A stretch of DNA of 64,000 bases from Bathynomus jamesi (taxonomy: Eukaryota; Arthropoda; Malacostraca; Isopoda; Cirolanidae). Within the stretch, counting starts at the first letter, position 1, and every line of letters begins with the position of its first letter. Where the stretch lies: positions 1 to 64,000 of the forward strand of contig JAJOZX010006148.1 in the NCBI GenBank assembly GCA_023014485.1, written 5' to 3'. Made by a program: the position numbers and the translations under genes. Under the pieces are notes generated by a model, which made no database searches, was not told the origin of the DNA, and worked only from the letters and a program-made list of their open reading frames with translations. Shown one piece after another: positions 1 to 9,266 of this stretch.

Positions 1-859
1 ACTTGAACGTTATAACCAACCCAGCAAATACCTACAAATTAAACTTCAATTATTCTATAAAGGATTGTGTACGAATGAAATTAAGGACTTCCGTTTGGGG
101 AATGAAGAATCCAGGTGGGGGAGAGGGGGGGGGGGGGGATGGAAGATTTCGAGAATCAAAGACCATCAAACTCCAATATAAAAGTTTCCGCGCAAGAGAG
201 AATCGTCTTCTCCTTAGACTCGAGCAATTATTATCGATTTATATCGTCATAAACTAGAAAGATGAAAAAAGAACTATTTGAAATCGGATGTTCTCTTCAT
301 TCGTCGAATTCTTTCGGCCTTTTCCTTTACTTTTTGAGTGTATTATGAGAGAAAGACTTATTGTAAATGCCGCATGAAAGCAATTTAATTAAGTTTGAAT
401 GTATGGGGTTTTGTCTGCGTATTACATAGAGAGTGGTTGTTCATAACGTTTATATATCTACGTGTGTACATGCGTGCGCGAGTGCGCGCGTGTATGTATA
501 CCCACTATAATTTCAGATATCTATAACTTCTTCAGGGAGAAAGTGGACACCTTATTGATCTCGGTGTGATAATATTTCATACTATATTTTTATATTGTAC
601 GCGTGATGTGCGAATTCGTTGTAAAGTTGCAAAAGGTCGTAGCGTAAAACGCAGTTAGTAATCTAATACAAAACATAAATAGCAGATGCTGGAGGAATTT
701 TAGTAATTTTTTTTATAAATTACGTTGGCTTTAATCGAATTTTTTACGTTTTGACCACATAGGCACTACACAATTTCGTTCCCACATTGCAGTATCTGAA
801 TGTTTACAACGAAGACAAATTCATCTCAGGAATGCAAAATATTGCTATTTCTCTATGAA

Positions 860-861
<2 letters not shown>
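1..861. other. No gene seen; low-complexity intergenic DNA
   Basis: AT-rich DNA with a poly-G run near 124-139 and a purine/pyrimidine alternating stretch near 460-500. I see no motif-bearing reading frame, TIR or RNA gene here. Confidence 0.6.

Positions 862-911
<50 letters not shown>
862..911. repeat. (TA)n microsatellite
   Basis: About 50 bp of uninterrupted TA dinucleotides. The reading frame across it (poly Tyr-Ile) is an artefact of the repeat. Confidence 0.95.
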
Positions 912-913
<2 letters not shown>

Positions 914-1725
914 GATGAACTTAAAAATAAAAAACATAAAATAATGATGCGCAAATTATGTTACTGTGAGAATACCTCTTCAATGTAAGCATTAAAGTTC
1001 CCCTTATGCGATGAAAATTTTAAACTGTTTGATTCCGTATTACATGTCAAAACAGTTTAAGTAAAGGTTCCAAATTGGGGACCGCAAAGACAATAACCGG
1101 GAACTTACTGGTTCTTATTTCGATCGTACATACCAAACAAAAAAAAAAATATACCAAAAATAAAAACCATACAGTCACTGTTAGAAACCCTTTATTACTT
1201 GAAACGTTAAAAATGCAAAGGGCGTATCTAGGTACTTCGACTTGAATGTTGCAAGAGCCTTCCTATTTACAGTGTACAAATAGGATCTAATTATGCCTCA
1301 ACGTATTTGACAGCAAAAGTTTCTGAAGAGAGTTCTTGAATTATTTTCTATCTTGTTTTACGGTGTTGAATGCTTATTGAAGTTCCTAATCAGGAGTGTT
1401 TCCCAATAAATTCATCAATATTGTTTGTGAATGTGGAAAAGCAAATCTTAAGCGTTGTTTAGACAAATACGAAATTGTCGGTTCATTTTTCTCATTCATA
1501 AAATTCAGTTTTACGGTTTTCTGTTTCCAGGTGTGAACTACGCCTCCAAAATACAGTATTTCTAATTGAGTAAAATATAGTATTGTAATGTTAATTGAAG
1601 GTGGCTACAGTCGACCGAAAATTAGTGAAAAAATGAAAACTTTTACTTTTAAACAGTTGTTTAAAAACTAACCAAGAAATGCAATACAAATGAGACCACT
1701 GATGTTAAAGACCAAAGAAACAAAT

Positions 1726-1728
<3 letters not shown>
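912..1728. other. No gene seen
   Basis: AT-rich sequence with stop codons in all frames and no recognisable repeat or element ends. Confidence 0.5.

Positions 1729-1770
<42 letters not shown>
1729..1770. repeat. (TG)n microsatellite
   Basis: About 42 bp of TG dinucleotides followed by a short AT tract. Confidence 0.95.
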
Positions 1771-1771
<1 letters not shown>

Positions 1772-1816
1772 TATATATAATGATGATGTATGTCCGTTTA
1801 AATATGCATAAACGAC

Positions 1817-2140
1817 TAAGATAATATGTACCAAATTTAGTGTACACGGGAGAAAACCAATGAAGGTTTTAGTAACCAACTGGGACTGGGAGGGAGCCCC
1901 TATGTTCGTTCATACACGCCTAATGGCTAGGGTAATTTGCAACAAATACAATACACACATTAAGGAAGAACCAAGGAACGCTTTCCGAATACACCCGCCC
2001 ATCCCAGTCACCCTCTAGAGGGGGATGGGAGGAGGCCCTCTAAACTGGTAGGGTAATCTGTACCCAATTTAGTATAAATTTAAGAACCAGGGGAGGTTTT
2101 AGTAACACACTTCGCCCCTCCTAGTTCACCCCCTAGGTTG
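1817..2140. repeat. Three imperfect tandem repeats, period about 110-125 bp
   Basis: Related blocks begin near 1817, 1927 and 2046. Each reads roughly 'taatntgtaccaaatt', then a purine-rich stretch with 'gaacca', then C/G-rich sequence ending in 'accctc' or 'cgcccctcc'. The first and third also share 'ggttttagtaac'. The copies have diverged, so this is an old minisatellite. No coding potential is visible. Confidence 0.45.
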
Positions 2141-2203
2141 TGCTTCAGGGGGCTTAATAAAAAATTATGGCAAAACCGAAAATGTCCATTTATTTTTATC
2201 AGC

Positions 2204-2215
<12 letters not shown>

Positions 2216-2252
<37 letters not shown>
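2216..2252. repeat. (AT)n microsatellite after a short CT tract
   Basis: A short CT run at 2203-2214 passes directly into AT dinucleotides. Confidence 0.9.
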
Positions 2253-2257
<5 letters not shown>

Positions 2258-2920
2258 CTTTTTTAACTTTCCTTTCTACAAGTTAAAATTTACGCTGCCT
2301 AATTTCTTCGTTCCCAAAACGAAATATCTGAATTTCAGATATCGCACGGTGACGCCCATGCACATGCGACCATTTTGGGCGTGGATTCGGTGTCTCGTTT
2401 CGACTTATTCCTTATAATTCCCCTCTCAATAGTGGCACGAGGGGAAGACGGGAGAGAACTCAAAGTTTAATTGCCTCCATATTCCTTAATTCCCCGCGGA
2501 TACGCTCTCCCGCATTCCATTCATTTCAACCAAACTTATTGATTCTGAACCACTTTTTTAATCCGGTTGGAATGTGAAAAAAAAAAACCCAAAACTTAAA
2601 AAGATCCACTTTCATCCGTAGTTTTCGAATGCGTTTCCATCATCCATCCATCCGGACGAGAGTAACCGTACAGCCTATAGGAAAAGGGGCTGAAATTGCA
2701 TTTCCATATTTTTCAAAAGTAAAAGGGTTTTTAGTTTGCGTACGTTTGTTTACTTGTTTTCATACGTTTTACGTTTTCTACGATGTTACGTACTCTACAT
2801 ACGATGAATAGAAGAACGTGGGAGTCACGCAGGTATTCAATCGAACCATGAATAAACCAAAGGAATTAAATACAGAAACACATTAGCATTCAACAAATTT
2901 TGACCGCACCCCTCTTTAAT
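2253..2920. other. No gene seen
   Basis: Mixed-composition sequence without recognisable coding, repeat or element-end signals. Confidence 0.5.
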
Positions 2921-2938
2921 ATATATATATATATATAT

Positions 2939-2976
<38 letters not shown>
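2921..2976. repeat. (TA)n microsatellite
   Basis: TA dinucleotides with small interruptions, running directly into the terminal inverted repeat of the element that begins at 2977. Confidence 0.9.
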
Positions 2977-3199
2977 GGGTGAGTCAAAAGTCCGGAAACA
3001 TAGGAAGGATAGGAAACTTTTATTGCAAAATGAAGTGTGTTACAAGTGATGTTATAAGATGTGCTCCTATATGTTCTCCTTTCACTTCCAGACATTTCTG
3101 AACTGTTTCCCCACTCGCACTGGACTCTTTCCAGGACATCGGGCTGGATTGTAGCACAGGCTAACATTAGTCCTATGTTTCTGGACTTTTGACTCACAC
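2977..3199 (-). mobile_element. Internally deleted Tc1/mariner-type element
   Basis: The ends are inverted repeats: 'gtgagtcaaaagtccggaaa' on the left and the complement of 'tttctggacttttgactcac' on the right, with the adjoining 'cataggaa'/'cctatg' also inverted. The minus-strand frame resembles the last part of a DD41D-group transposase (ERVQCEW followed by a degraded tail). At about 220 bp it lacks HTH and catalytic domains, so it is non-autonomous. It abuts (TA)n at the left and CA/TA repeats at the right. Confidence 0.8.
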
Positions 3200-3241
3200 A
3201 CACACAATGTGTGTATATATATAATATATATATATATATAC

Positions 3242-3465
3242 ACGGTGAACCAAAAGTAGGTGGACAGTAGGTTGAATACGGTTTGTGTTATATTATATTA
3301 TAACTATGGTGTTCATTATAACTATGGTGTTTGTGTTATATTATATTAAATATTATAACTAAATTTATTTAAATTTTATTTTGTATTATAGTATACAAAA
3401 AAATTAAATATGTATTCTCAAAATAAACGTTATCATTTACTGTCCACCTACATTTGGTTCACCCT
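3242..3465. mobile_element. MITE with about 26-bp TIRs
   Basis: Left end 'ggtgaaccaaaagtaggtgg' is mirrored by right end 'ccacctacatttggttcacc'. The interior is very AT-rich with small direct repeats ('actatggtgtt' near 3305 and 3323). Both sides are TA dinucleotide tracts, as expected for a mariner-type element with TA target preference. No coding sequence. Confidence 0.85.
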
Positions 3466-3562
3466 ATATATATATATATATATATATAACGTAAAGAACG
3501 ACGCTTGTATAGGAGATATTCCGCGCAAGACGAGAAAGAGAAAACAACAAATGAAAAAATGA

Positions 3563-3635
3563 AGTACCACCTGGGAATCGAACCCGGGATCTTCCGATTG
3601 CCGGTCAGACGCGATAACCACTACACCATGGACTC
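3563..3635 (-). tRNA. tRNA-like Pol III gene, copy 1 (GGC at anticodon position; acceptor stem defective)
   Basis: 73 nt fold to a tRNA layout. The A box TGGTGTAGTGG and B box GGTTCGATTCC match the Pol III consensus. The anticodon stem TCTGA/TCGGA pairs around a 7-nt loop with GGC at positions 34-36. The T stem has one mismatch. The acceptor stem GAGTCCA/GTGGTAC pairs at only about four of seven positions (two of them G-U), and position 33 is C rather than the invariant T. A T-run lies a few nt downstream as a Pol III terminator. It may be transcribed, but it is unlikely to be a working tRNA. A tRNA-Val-like D arm suggests the ancestor. Confidence 0.65.
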
Positions 3636-3828
3636 CACTCTTCCAAATGCCGTAATTCCTCTACATACTCGCAGAAACCAATGCCCCAAGGGGGCACCTC
3701 CCGCTTGCCGTAACATTATATACATTCAACTGCAAAGAACACGCAGTATAAATAACGTAAAGAACGACGCTTGTATAGGAGATATTCCGCGCAAGACGAG
3801 AAAGAGAAAACAACAAATGAAAAAATGA

Positions 3829-3901
3829 AGTACCACCTGGGAATCGAACCCGGGATCTTCCGATTGCCGGTCAGACGCGATAACCACTACACCATGGACT
3901 C
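3829..3901 (-). tRNA. tRNA-like Pol III gene, copy 2
   Basis: Same 73-nt sequence as the copy at 3563-3635, one unit (266 bp) further along, with A box, B box and T-run terminator preserved. Confidence 0.65.
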
Positions 3902-4092
3902 CACTCTTCCAAATGCCGTAATTCCTCTACATACTCGCAGAAACCAATGCCCCAAGGGGCACCTCCCGCTTGCCGTAACATTATATACATTCAACTGCAA
4001 AGAACACGCAGTATAAATAACGTAAAGAACGACGCTTGTATAGGAGATATTCCGCGCAAGACGAGAAAGAGAAAACAACAAATGAAAAATGA

Positions 4093-4165
4093 AGTACCAC
4101 CTGGGAATCGAACCCGGGATCTTCCGATTGCCGGTCAGACGCGATAACCACTACACCATGGACTC
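4093..4165 (-). tRNA. tRNA-like Pol III gene, copy 3
   Basis: Identical tRNA-like body. The spacing from copy 2 is 264 bp because the homopolymers in this unit are shorter; the terminator run is T5 instead of T6. Confidence 0.65.
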
Positions 4166-4358
4166 CACTCTTCCAAATGCCGTAATTCCTCTACATACTC
4201 GCAGAAACCAATGCCCCAAGGGGGCACCTCCCGCTTGCCGTAACATTATATACATTCAACTGCAAAGAACACGCAGTATAAATAACGTAAAGAACGACGC
4301 TTGTATAGGAGATATTCCGCGCAAGACGAGAAAGAGAAAACAACAAATGAAAAAATGA

Positions 4359-4431
4359 AGTACCACCTGGGAATCGAACCCGGGATCTTCCGATTGCCGG
4401 TCAGACGCGATAACCACTACACCATGGACTC
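4359..4431 (-). tRNA. tRNA-like Pol III gene, copy 4
   Basis: Last minus-strand copy before the inversion point. Body and internal promoter are unchanged. Confidence 0.65.
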
Positions 4432-4682
4432 CACTCTTCCAAATGCCGTAATTCCTCTACATACTCGCAGAAACCAATGCCCCAAGGGGGCACCTCCCGC
4501 TTGCCGTAACATTATATACATTCAAACTGCGGAATATCTCTATACAAGCGTCGTTCTTTACGTTATTTATACTGCGTGTTCTTTGCAGTTGAATGTATAT
4601 AATGTTACGGCAAGCGGGAGGTGCCCCCTTGGGGCATTGGTTTCTGCGAGTATGTAGAGGAATTACGGCATTTGGAAGAGTG

Positions 4683-4755
4683 GAGTCCATGGTGTAGTGG
4701 TTATCGCGTCTGACCGGCAATCGGAAGATCCCGGGTTCGATTCCCAGGTGGTACT
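4683..4755 (+). tRNA. tRNA-like Pol III gene, copy 5
   Basis: First plus-strand copy after the inversion point, about 250 bp from copy 4 and facing away from it. Body is identical, with a T6 run starting about 4 nt past the 3' end. Confidence 0.65.
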
Positions 4756-4948
4756 TCATTTTTTCATTTGTTGTTTTCTCTTTCTCGTCTTGCGCGGAAT
4801 ATCTCCTATACAAGCGTCGTTCTTTACGTTATTTATACTGCGTGTTCTTTGCAGTTGAATGTATATAATGTTACGGCAAGCGGGAGGTGCCCCCTTGGGG
4901 CATTGGTTTCTGCGAGTATGTAGAGGAATTACGGCATTTGGAAGAGTG

Positions 4949-5021
4949 GAGTCCATGGTGTAGTGGTTATCGCGTCTGACCGGCAATCGGAAGATCCCGG
5001 GTTCGATTCCCAGGTGGTACT
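4949..5021 (+). tRNA. tRNA-like Pol III gene, copy 6
   Basis: Identical body and T6 terminator, 266 bp after copy 5. Confidence 0.65.
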
Positions 5022-5214
5022 TCATTTTTTCATTTGTTGTTTTCTCTTTCTCGTCTTGCGCGGAATATCTCCTATACAAGCGTCGTTCTTTACGTTATTT
5101 ATACTGCGTGTTCTTTGCAGTTGAATGTATATAATGTTACGGCAAGCGGGAGGTGCCCCCTTGGGGCATTGGTTTCTGCGAGTATGTAGAGGAATTACGG
5201 CATTTGGAAGAGTG

Positions 5215-5287
5215 GAGTCCATGGTGTAGTGGTTATCGCGTCTGACCGGCAATCGGAAGATCCCGGGTTCGATTCCCAGGTGGTACT
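5215..5287 (+). tRNA. tRNA-like Pol III gene, copy 7
   Basis: Identical body and T6 terminator, 266 bp after copy 6. Confidence 0.65.
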
Positions 5288-5480
5288 TCATTTTTTCATT
5301 TGTTGTTTTCTCTTTCTCGTCTTGCGCGGAATATCTCCTATACAAGCGTCGTTCTTTACGTTATTTATACTGCGTGTTCTTTGCAGTTGAATGTATATAA
5401 TGTTACGGCAAGCGGGAGGTGCCCCCTTGGGGCATTGGTTTCTGCGAGTATGTAGAGGAATTACGGCATTTGGAAGAGTG

Positions 5481-5553
5481 GAGTCCATGGTGTAGTGGTT
5501 ATCGCGTCTGACCGGCAATCGGAAGATCCCGGGTTCGATTCCTAGGTGGTACT
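5481..5553 (+). tRNA. tRNA-like Pol III gene, copy 8 (T-arm variant)
   Basis: Same body except for one C-to-T change in the 3' half of the T stem ('attcctagg' instead of 'attcccagg'). The B box core stays intact. This is the only substitution I saw inside any of the ten tRNA-like bodies. Confidence 0.65.
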
Positions 5554-5743
5554 TCATTTTTTCATTTGTTGTTTTCTCTTTCTCGTCTTGCGCGGAATAT
5601 CTCCTATACAAGCGTCGTTCTTTACGTTATTTATACTGCGTTCTTTGCAGTTGAATGTATATAATGTTACGGCAAGCGGGAGGTGCCCCCTTGGGCATTG
5701 GTTTCTGCGAGTATGTAGAGGAATTACGGCATTTGGAAGAGTG

Positions 5744-5816
5744 GAGTCCATGGTGTAGTGGTTATCGCGTCTGACCGGCAATCGGAAGATCCCGGGTTCG
5801 ATTCCCAGGTGGTACT
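5744..5816 (+). tRNA. tRNA-like Pol III gene, copy 9
   Basis: Identical body, 263 bp after copy 8. The intervening flank has a small deletion in 'gcgtgttctttg' and one G fewer in the 'ccccttggggc' palindrome. Confidence 0.65.
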
Positions 5817-6009
5817 TCATTTTTTCATTTGTTGTTTTCTCTTTCTCGTCTTGCGCGGAATATCTCCTATACAAGCGTCGTTCTTTACGTTATTTATACT
5901 GCGTGTTCTTTGCAGTTGAATGTATATAATGTTACGGCAAGCGGGAGGTGCCCCCTTGGGGCATTGGTTTCTGCGAGTATGTAGAGGAATTACGGCATTT
6001 GGAAGAGTG

Positions 6010-6082
6010 GAGTCCATGGTGTAGTGGTTATCGCGTCTGACCGGCAATCGGAAGATCCCGGGTTCGATTCCCAGGTGGTACT
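6010..6082 (+). tRNA. tRNA-like Pol III gene, copy 10
   Basis: Last copy. Its 3' flank ends at about 6190 in a TA tract. Confidence 0.65.
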
Positions 6083-6205
6083 TCATTTTTTCATTTGTTG
6101 TTTTCTCTTTCTCGTCTTGCGCGGAATATCTCCTATACAAGCGTCGTTCTTTACGTTATTTATACTGCGTGTTCTTTGCAGTTGAATGTATATATATATA
6201 TATTA

Positions 6206-6963
6206 CAGGGTGGGCCGTAAGTTTCCATACATAGGAAAAATTAAACGTTTGTTTTTATGTTTCAGATACCCTAAGAATATGCGTTTGACGTAAGATCTTG
6301 TTTACTGATGAAGCAAATTTTTACGTCAATGGAGAGGTTAATCGGCAAAACATACGTTATTGGAGTAATGCTAACCCTAACTGGCTGAGTCCGACGAAGA
6401 TGCAAGGTGCCGGTAAAGTGATGGTGTGGGCCGGGATATGGGGTGACAGAATTATTGGACCAATTTTTGTCAGTGGAAATCTTAATGCCGAAAGGTATCT
6501 TAACATGTTGCAAGAAGAGATTTTCCCATCCTGCTAAACGAGGAAGGTAACTTCCCAGTTTACTTCCAGCAAGATGGAGCTCCACCTCATTATGGTCTTC
6601 ACGTGCGTCGGTATTTGGATCAGCAGCAGTTTCCGGATGCTTGGATTGGTCGGCGTGGTCCTGTGGAGTGGCCTCCCAGATCCCCAGATCACCCCCCTTG
6701 ATTTCTATCTTTGGGGGCACTTGAAGGCCATGGTGTATCAGGAAAAGATACGAGACATAAATCATCTAAAGGAACGTATCACCAACGCCATTACAAGCAT
6801 AACGTCAACTGTGCTAATGCGTGTTCATCAACAGTGGGGAACACGTATTGAAATGTGTTTTAAAAACAATGGCAACCATGTAGAGCATATTATATAAATA
6901 AAAATGGTTGTCCATAAAAAAATGTTTATTTTTCCTATGTATGGAAACTTACGGCCCACCCTG
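6206..6963 (+). mobile_element. DD41D-type mariner-related element, 5'-deleted
   Basis: Perfect-looking TIRs begin 'cagggtgggccgtaagtttc' and the right end is their complement, with TA on both sides. At 758 bp it is far shorter than a complete ~1.3-kb element: the HTH half of the gene is missing and only the catalytic half remains. The 3' end of the transposase frame lies just inside the right TIR. Confidence 0.9.
6298..6894 (+). pseudogene. Transposase catalytic-domain remnant (Tc1/mariner, DD41D-like)
   Basis: The frame starts at the first catalytic Asp motif ([12 protein letters not shown]), continues through NRQNIRYW and [14 protein letters not shown], then hits a stop at 6535 after a one-base deletion. 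The frame resumes in another phase through the TPLDFYLWGHLK box, which carries the last Asp, and ends in WGTRIEMCFKNNGNHVEH just before the TAA. That ending is usual for this group. The N-terminal DNA-binding HTH domain is absent, so it could not act on its own. Confidence 0.8.
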
Positions 6964-7038
6964 TATATATATTATATATAATATATATATATATATATAA
7001 TAATATATTATATATATATATATATATATATTATATAT
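6964..7038. repeat. (TA)n microsatellite
   Basis: Interrupted TA dinucleotides starting directly at the right end of the 6206-6963 element. Confidence 0.9.
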
Positions 7039-7890
7039 GTGCAGGTTCTTATGAAATAAAAAAAACCAGCTGGTTATTAAATTTAAGTTTACTGAGAAAC
7101 AAAGAAACAATTTTGAGGTTCACACCTGAAGTTAGTCGGTCAAAATTTGTTAAACTGCTTTTGAAATGTAATTATGTATCTTGTGAGCTTTAAAAAAAAA
7201 TTGTGAATCCATCTCTGGCTTATGTTCTTTTGTTCAGAATCTTTTCTGGGAAATTATTTAAATGTTACGTTGTAGCCGGGGACGAGCTAGGTATAGGTAG
7301 AATTTGAGTTTACCTCGTCTTTCTCAGCTTCGGCCAACCTTTGAATTTGTAACAGTTTTGCCTAATTTATTCTGGCTATCGATAGACGATTTTATTCAAT
7401 CCTAAAGAAGACGAAACAAGGTCAAAGTTTAATACTTTTCAAATTTTTTAACCACTTCTTATAACCATTTTGGTATATTTTTAAAACGAATTTTGGTTTT
7501 ACAGAATGATCTTTGTTATATGTAATAAATTATAGGAATTAAGACCTCCTTCCTCGGTCCGAAAGTGAGAACATTTGGCGTGGGAATTCGATATTTGGGA
7601 AAAGAAACTTGATTTTGAAAAGTATAAAGAGAGAGTGACTCAATTGCCTGCTTGAAGGGTATTTTCTAAAAAAAAAAAAAAATAAAAAAAAAATAAAAAA
7701 AAAAATCTAACTTAAAATAGGAATCCTACATTGGGAATGGGAGTGAATCGATTTGGGAATTGACTTTTGAGATCCTCACTTTCGCATATCTTATCCTTGA
7801 ACCAAGACTAAAATGGGAATAAACAAAATTGGAATGAGACTTACTGTATGTATTTGGGATGTAAGCAATCATTAAAAAGAACCAAAATAA
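7039..7890. other. No gene seen
   Basis: AT-rich sequence with a poly-A stretch at about 7669-7705. No element ends or protein motifs recognised. Confidence 0.5.
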
Positions 7891-8094
7891 GGATCACCTG
7901 AAGATCAAGGCCCCCAGCCTTCTTTAGTTAGCTTTATAAGGCTAACTAACGAAAATATCACGACCTAACCTAACCAATCGTCAAGGGCGTACAGTTGACC
8001 TAACGATTGGTTAGGTTAGGTCGTGATATTTTCATTAGTTAGGCCTTATAAGGCTAACTAAAGAAGGCTGGGGGCCCTGAGCTTCAGGTGATCC
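7891..8094. mobile_element. Fold-back MITE, copy 1
   Basis: A near-complete palindrome of 204 bp. 'ggatcacctgaagatcaagg' at the left is mirrored at the right end, and the two ~95-bp arms ('ccagccttctttagttag', 'cgacctaacctaaccaatcg') pair around a ~15-bp loop. Each arm contains a TTAGGTTAGG-like segment. No coding sequence. Confidence 0.85.
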
Positions 8095-8292
8095 CAAAAT
8101 AATATCCTAATCTGAGGAAATAAAATACTGAGGATCCGACATATAACAACATTACAGAAATATACACTATATAAAATTAAAGGTACTTTACCCGCTGTGT
8201 ACACATTAAGTTATAGTTTTATACACTGGTAAAAATATATATACAGTAGGTTCAGGCAACTTACAAATTGAAAATTTAAACTTCAATATTAG

Positions 8293-8491
8293 GGATCACC
8301 TGAAGATTAGGGCCCCCAGCCTTCTTTAGTTAGCCTTATAAGGCTAACGAAAATATCACGACTTAACCTAACCAATCGTTAGGTCATCTGTACGCCTTTG
8401 ACAACTGGGTAGGTTAGGTCGTGATATTTTCGTTAGTTAGCCTTATAAGGCTAACTAATGAAGGCTGGGAGCCCTGATCTTCAGGTGATCC
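8293..8491. mobile_element. Fold-back MITE, copy 2 of the same family
   Basis: Same ends, arms and centre as the element at 7891-8094, differing by scattered substitutions and one short deletion in the left arm. Two copies within 600 bp show this is a mobile family rather than a chance palindrome. Confidence 0.85.
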
Positions 8492-9266
8492 AATAATTTA
8501 AACGCCTATGAAAGTAGAGCTTCATTTATCATACACAAATATTCACGGATTGTCCAATTCATACATAAAATATTAAAACAAAACAGTGTGGCTTACCTTC
8601 AATTTATGCTTTCATTTATATTCACGTGGAAATATTGATTGAATGCAGCCATCCATGCAACCTGCATGGGATTATACTTTATGAGACGCAGGTGGTTCGT
8701 ACGAAGAGGAAAAACTTTTCGGAAAAATAAAAAGAGATATATTTTACCTTGAAATACGATAAACATCGCACTCCCGGCAAAATTTAGACGCAAATCGAAG
8801 TTATCACGGTATCCACACACACACATCTCGACTCAAGATAAAAGATTAATGAGAATATTTTGCGCACCAAATATTTCTGGGAATGTTACTTTCAGAAACA
8901 AAACAAAAAGCTAGAACAGATTTTTACCCAGATTTGTAAGGTGAGGTTAGTTTATGTTAGGTTACGTTATTTTCTTCGTTTAAAATTGTTTTGTTATTTG
9001 TTTTATTTAGATCAAATTGGATTAGATAAGGTATGATCATTTTATTTTTAAACTTCTTTCTTTGTGTATGCGAGTCCAGACACTTTTATCGAAACATTTT
9101 GCATTCGAGAGAAAATTCTCGAGACGTCTCGAGAATTTATCCCGTCTGTCAAAATGTATTACAAAAGGGTTCCAGCTCCATATTGTTTATATTATTTTCT
9201 TAAGCTAAATCCACCCCAAATATATATTATATATCAACACAGCGAAAGCAAAACTATCAATTTAAC
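8492..9266. other. No gene seen
   Basis: AT-rich sequence with a few scattered TTAGG-like words (for example near 8942-8965). No element ends recognised. Confidence 0.5.

Larger units (their letters stand above)
3489..4528 (-). repeat. Left arm of inverted tandem tRNA-like array (four units, period ~266 bp)
   Basis: Four head-to-tail units with the tRNA-like gene on the minus strand. Spacing between successive tRNA-like genes is 266, 264 and 266 bp. Units are nearly identical, differing by indels in homopolymers. The left edge is a (TA)n tract. At the right, near 4528-4533, the array switches orientation abruptly and continues as the right arm. The 107-residue open frames seen along both arms are read-through of the repeat and run antisense to the tRNA-like genes, so I do not call them proteins. 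Confidence 0.9.
4529..6190 (+). repeat. Right arm of inverted tandem tRNA-like array (six units)
   Basis: Six units in the opposite orientation to the left arm, with tRNA-like genes spaced 266, 266, 266, 263 and 266 bp. The junction joins the flank upstream of copy 4 to the middle of the 3' flank of the unit (the 'gcggaatatctc' part), so the two arms do not meet at a unit boundary. The right edge runs into (TA)n next to a mariner-type element. With the left arm this forms an imperfect palindrome with more than 1 kb of arm length. Confidence 0.9.

Noticed and set aside
3505..6140. Repeated ~107-residue open frames along the tRNA-like array
   Set aside because: They run antisense through the tRNA-like gene, cross unit boundaries by read-through, and have no domain. 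They stay open because the units are identical.
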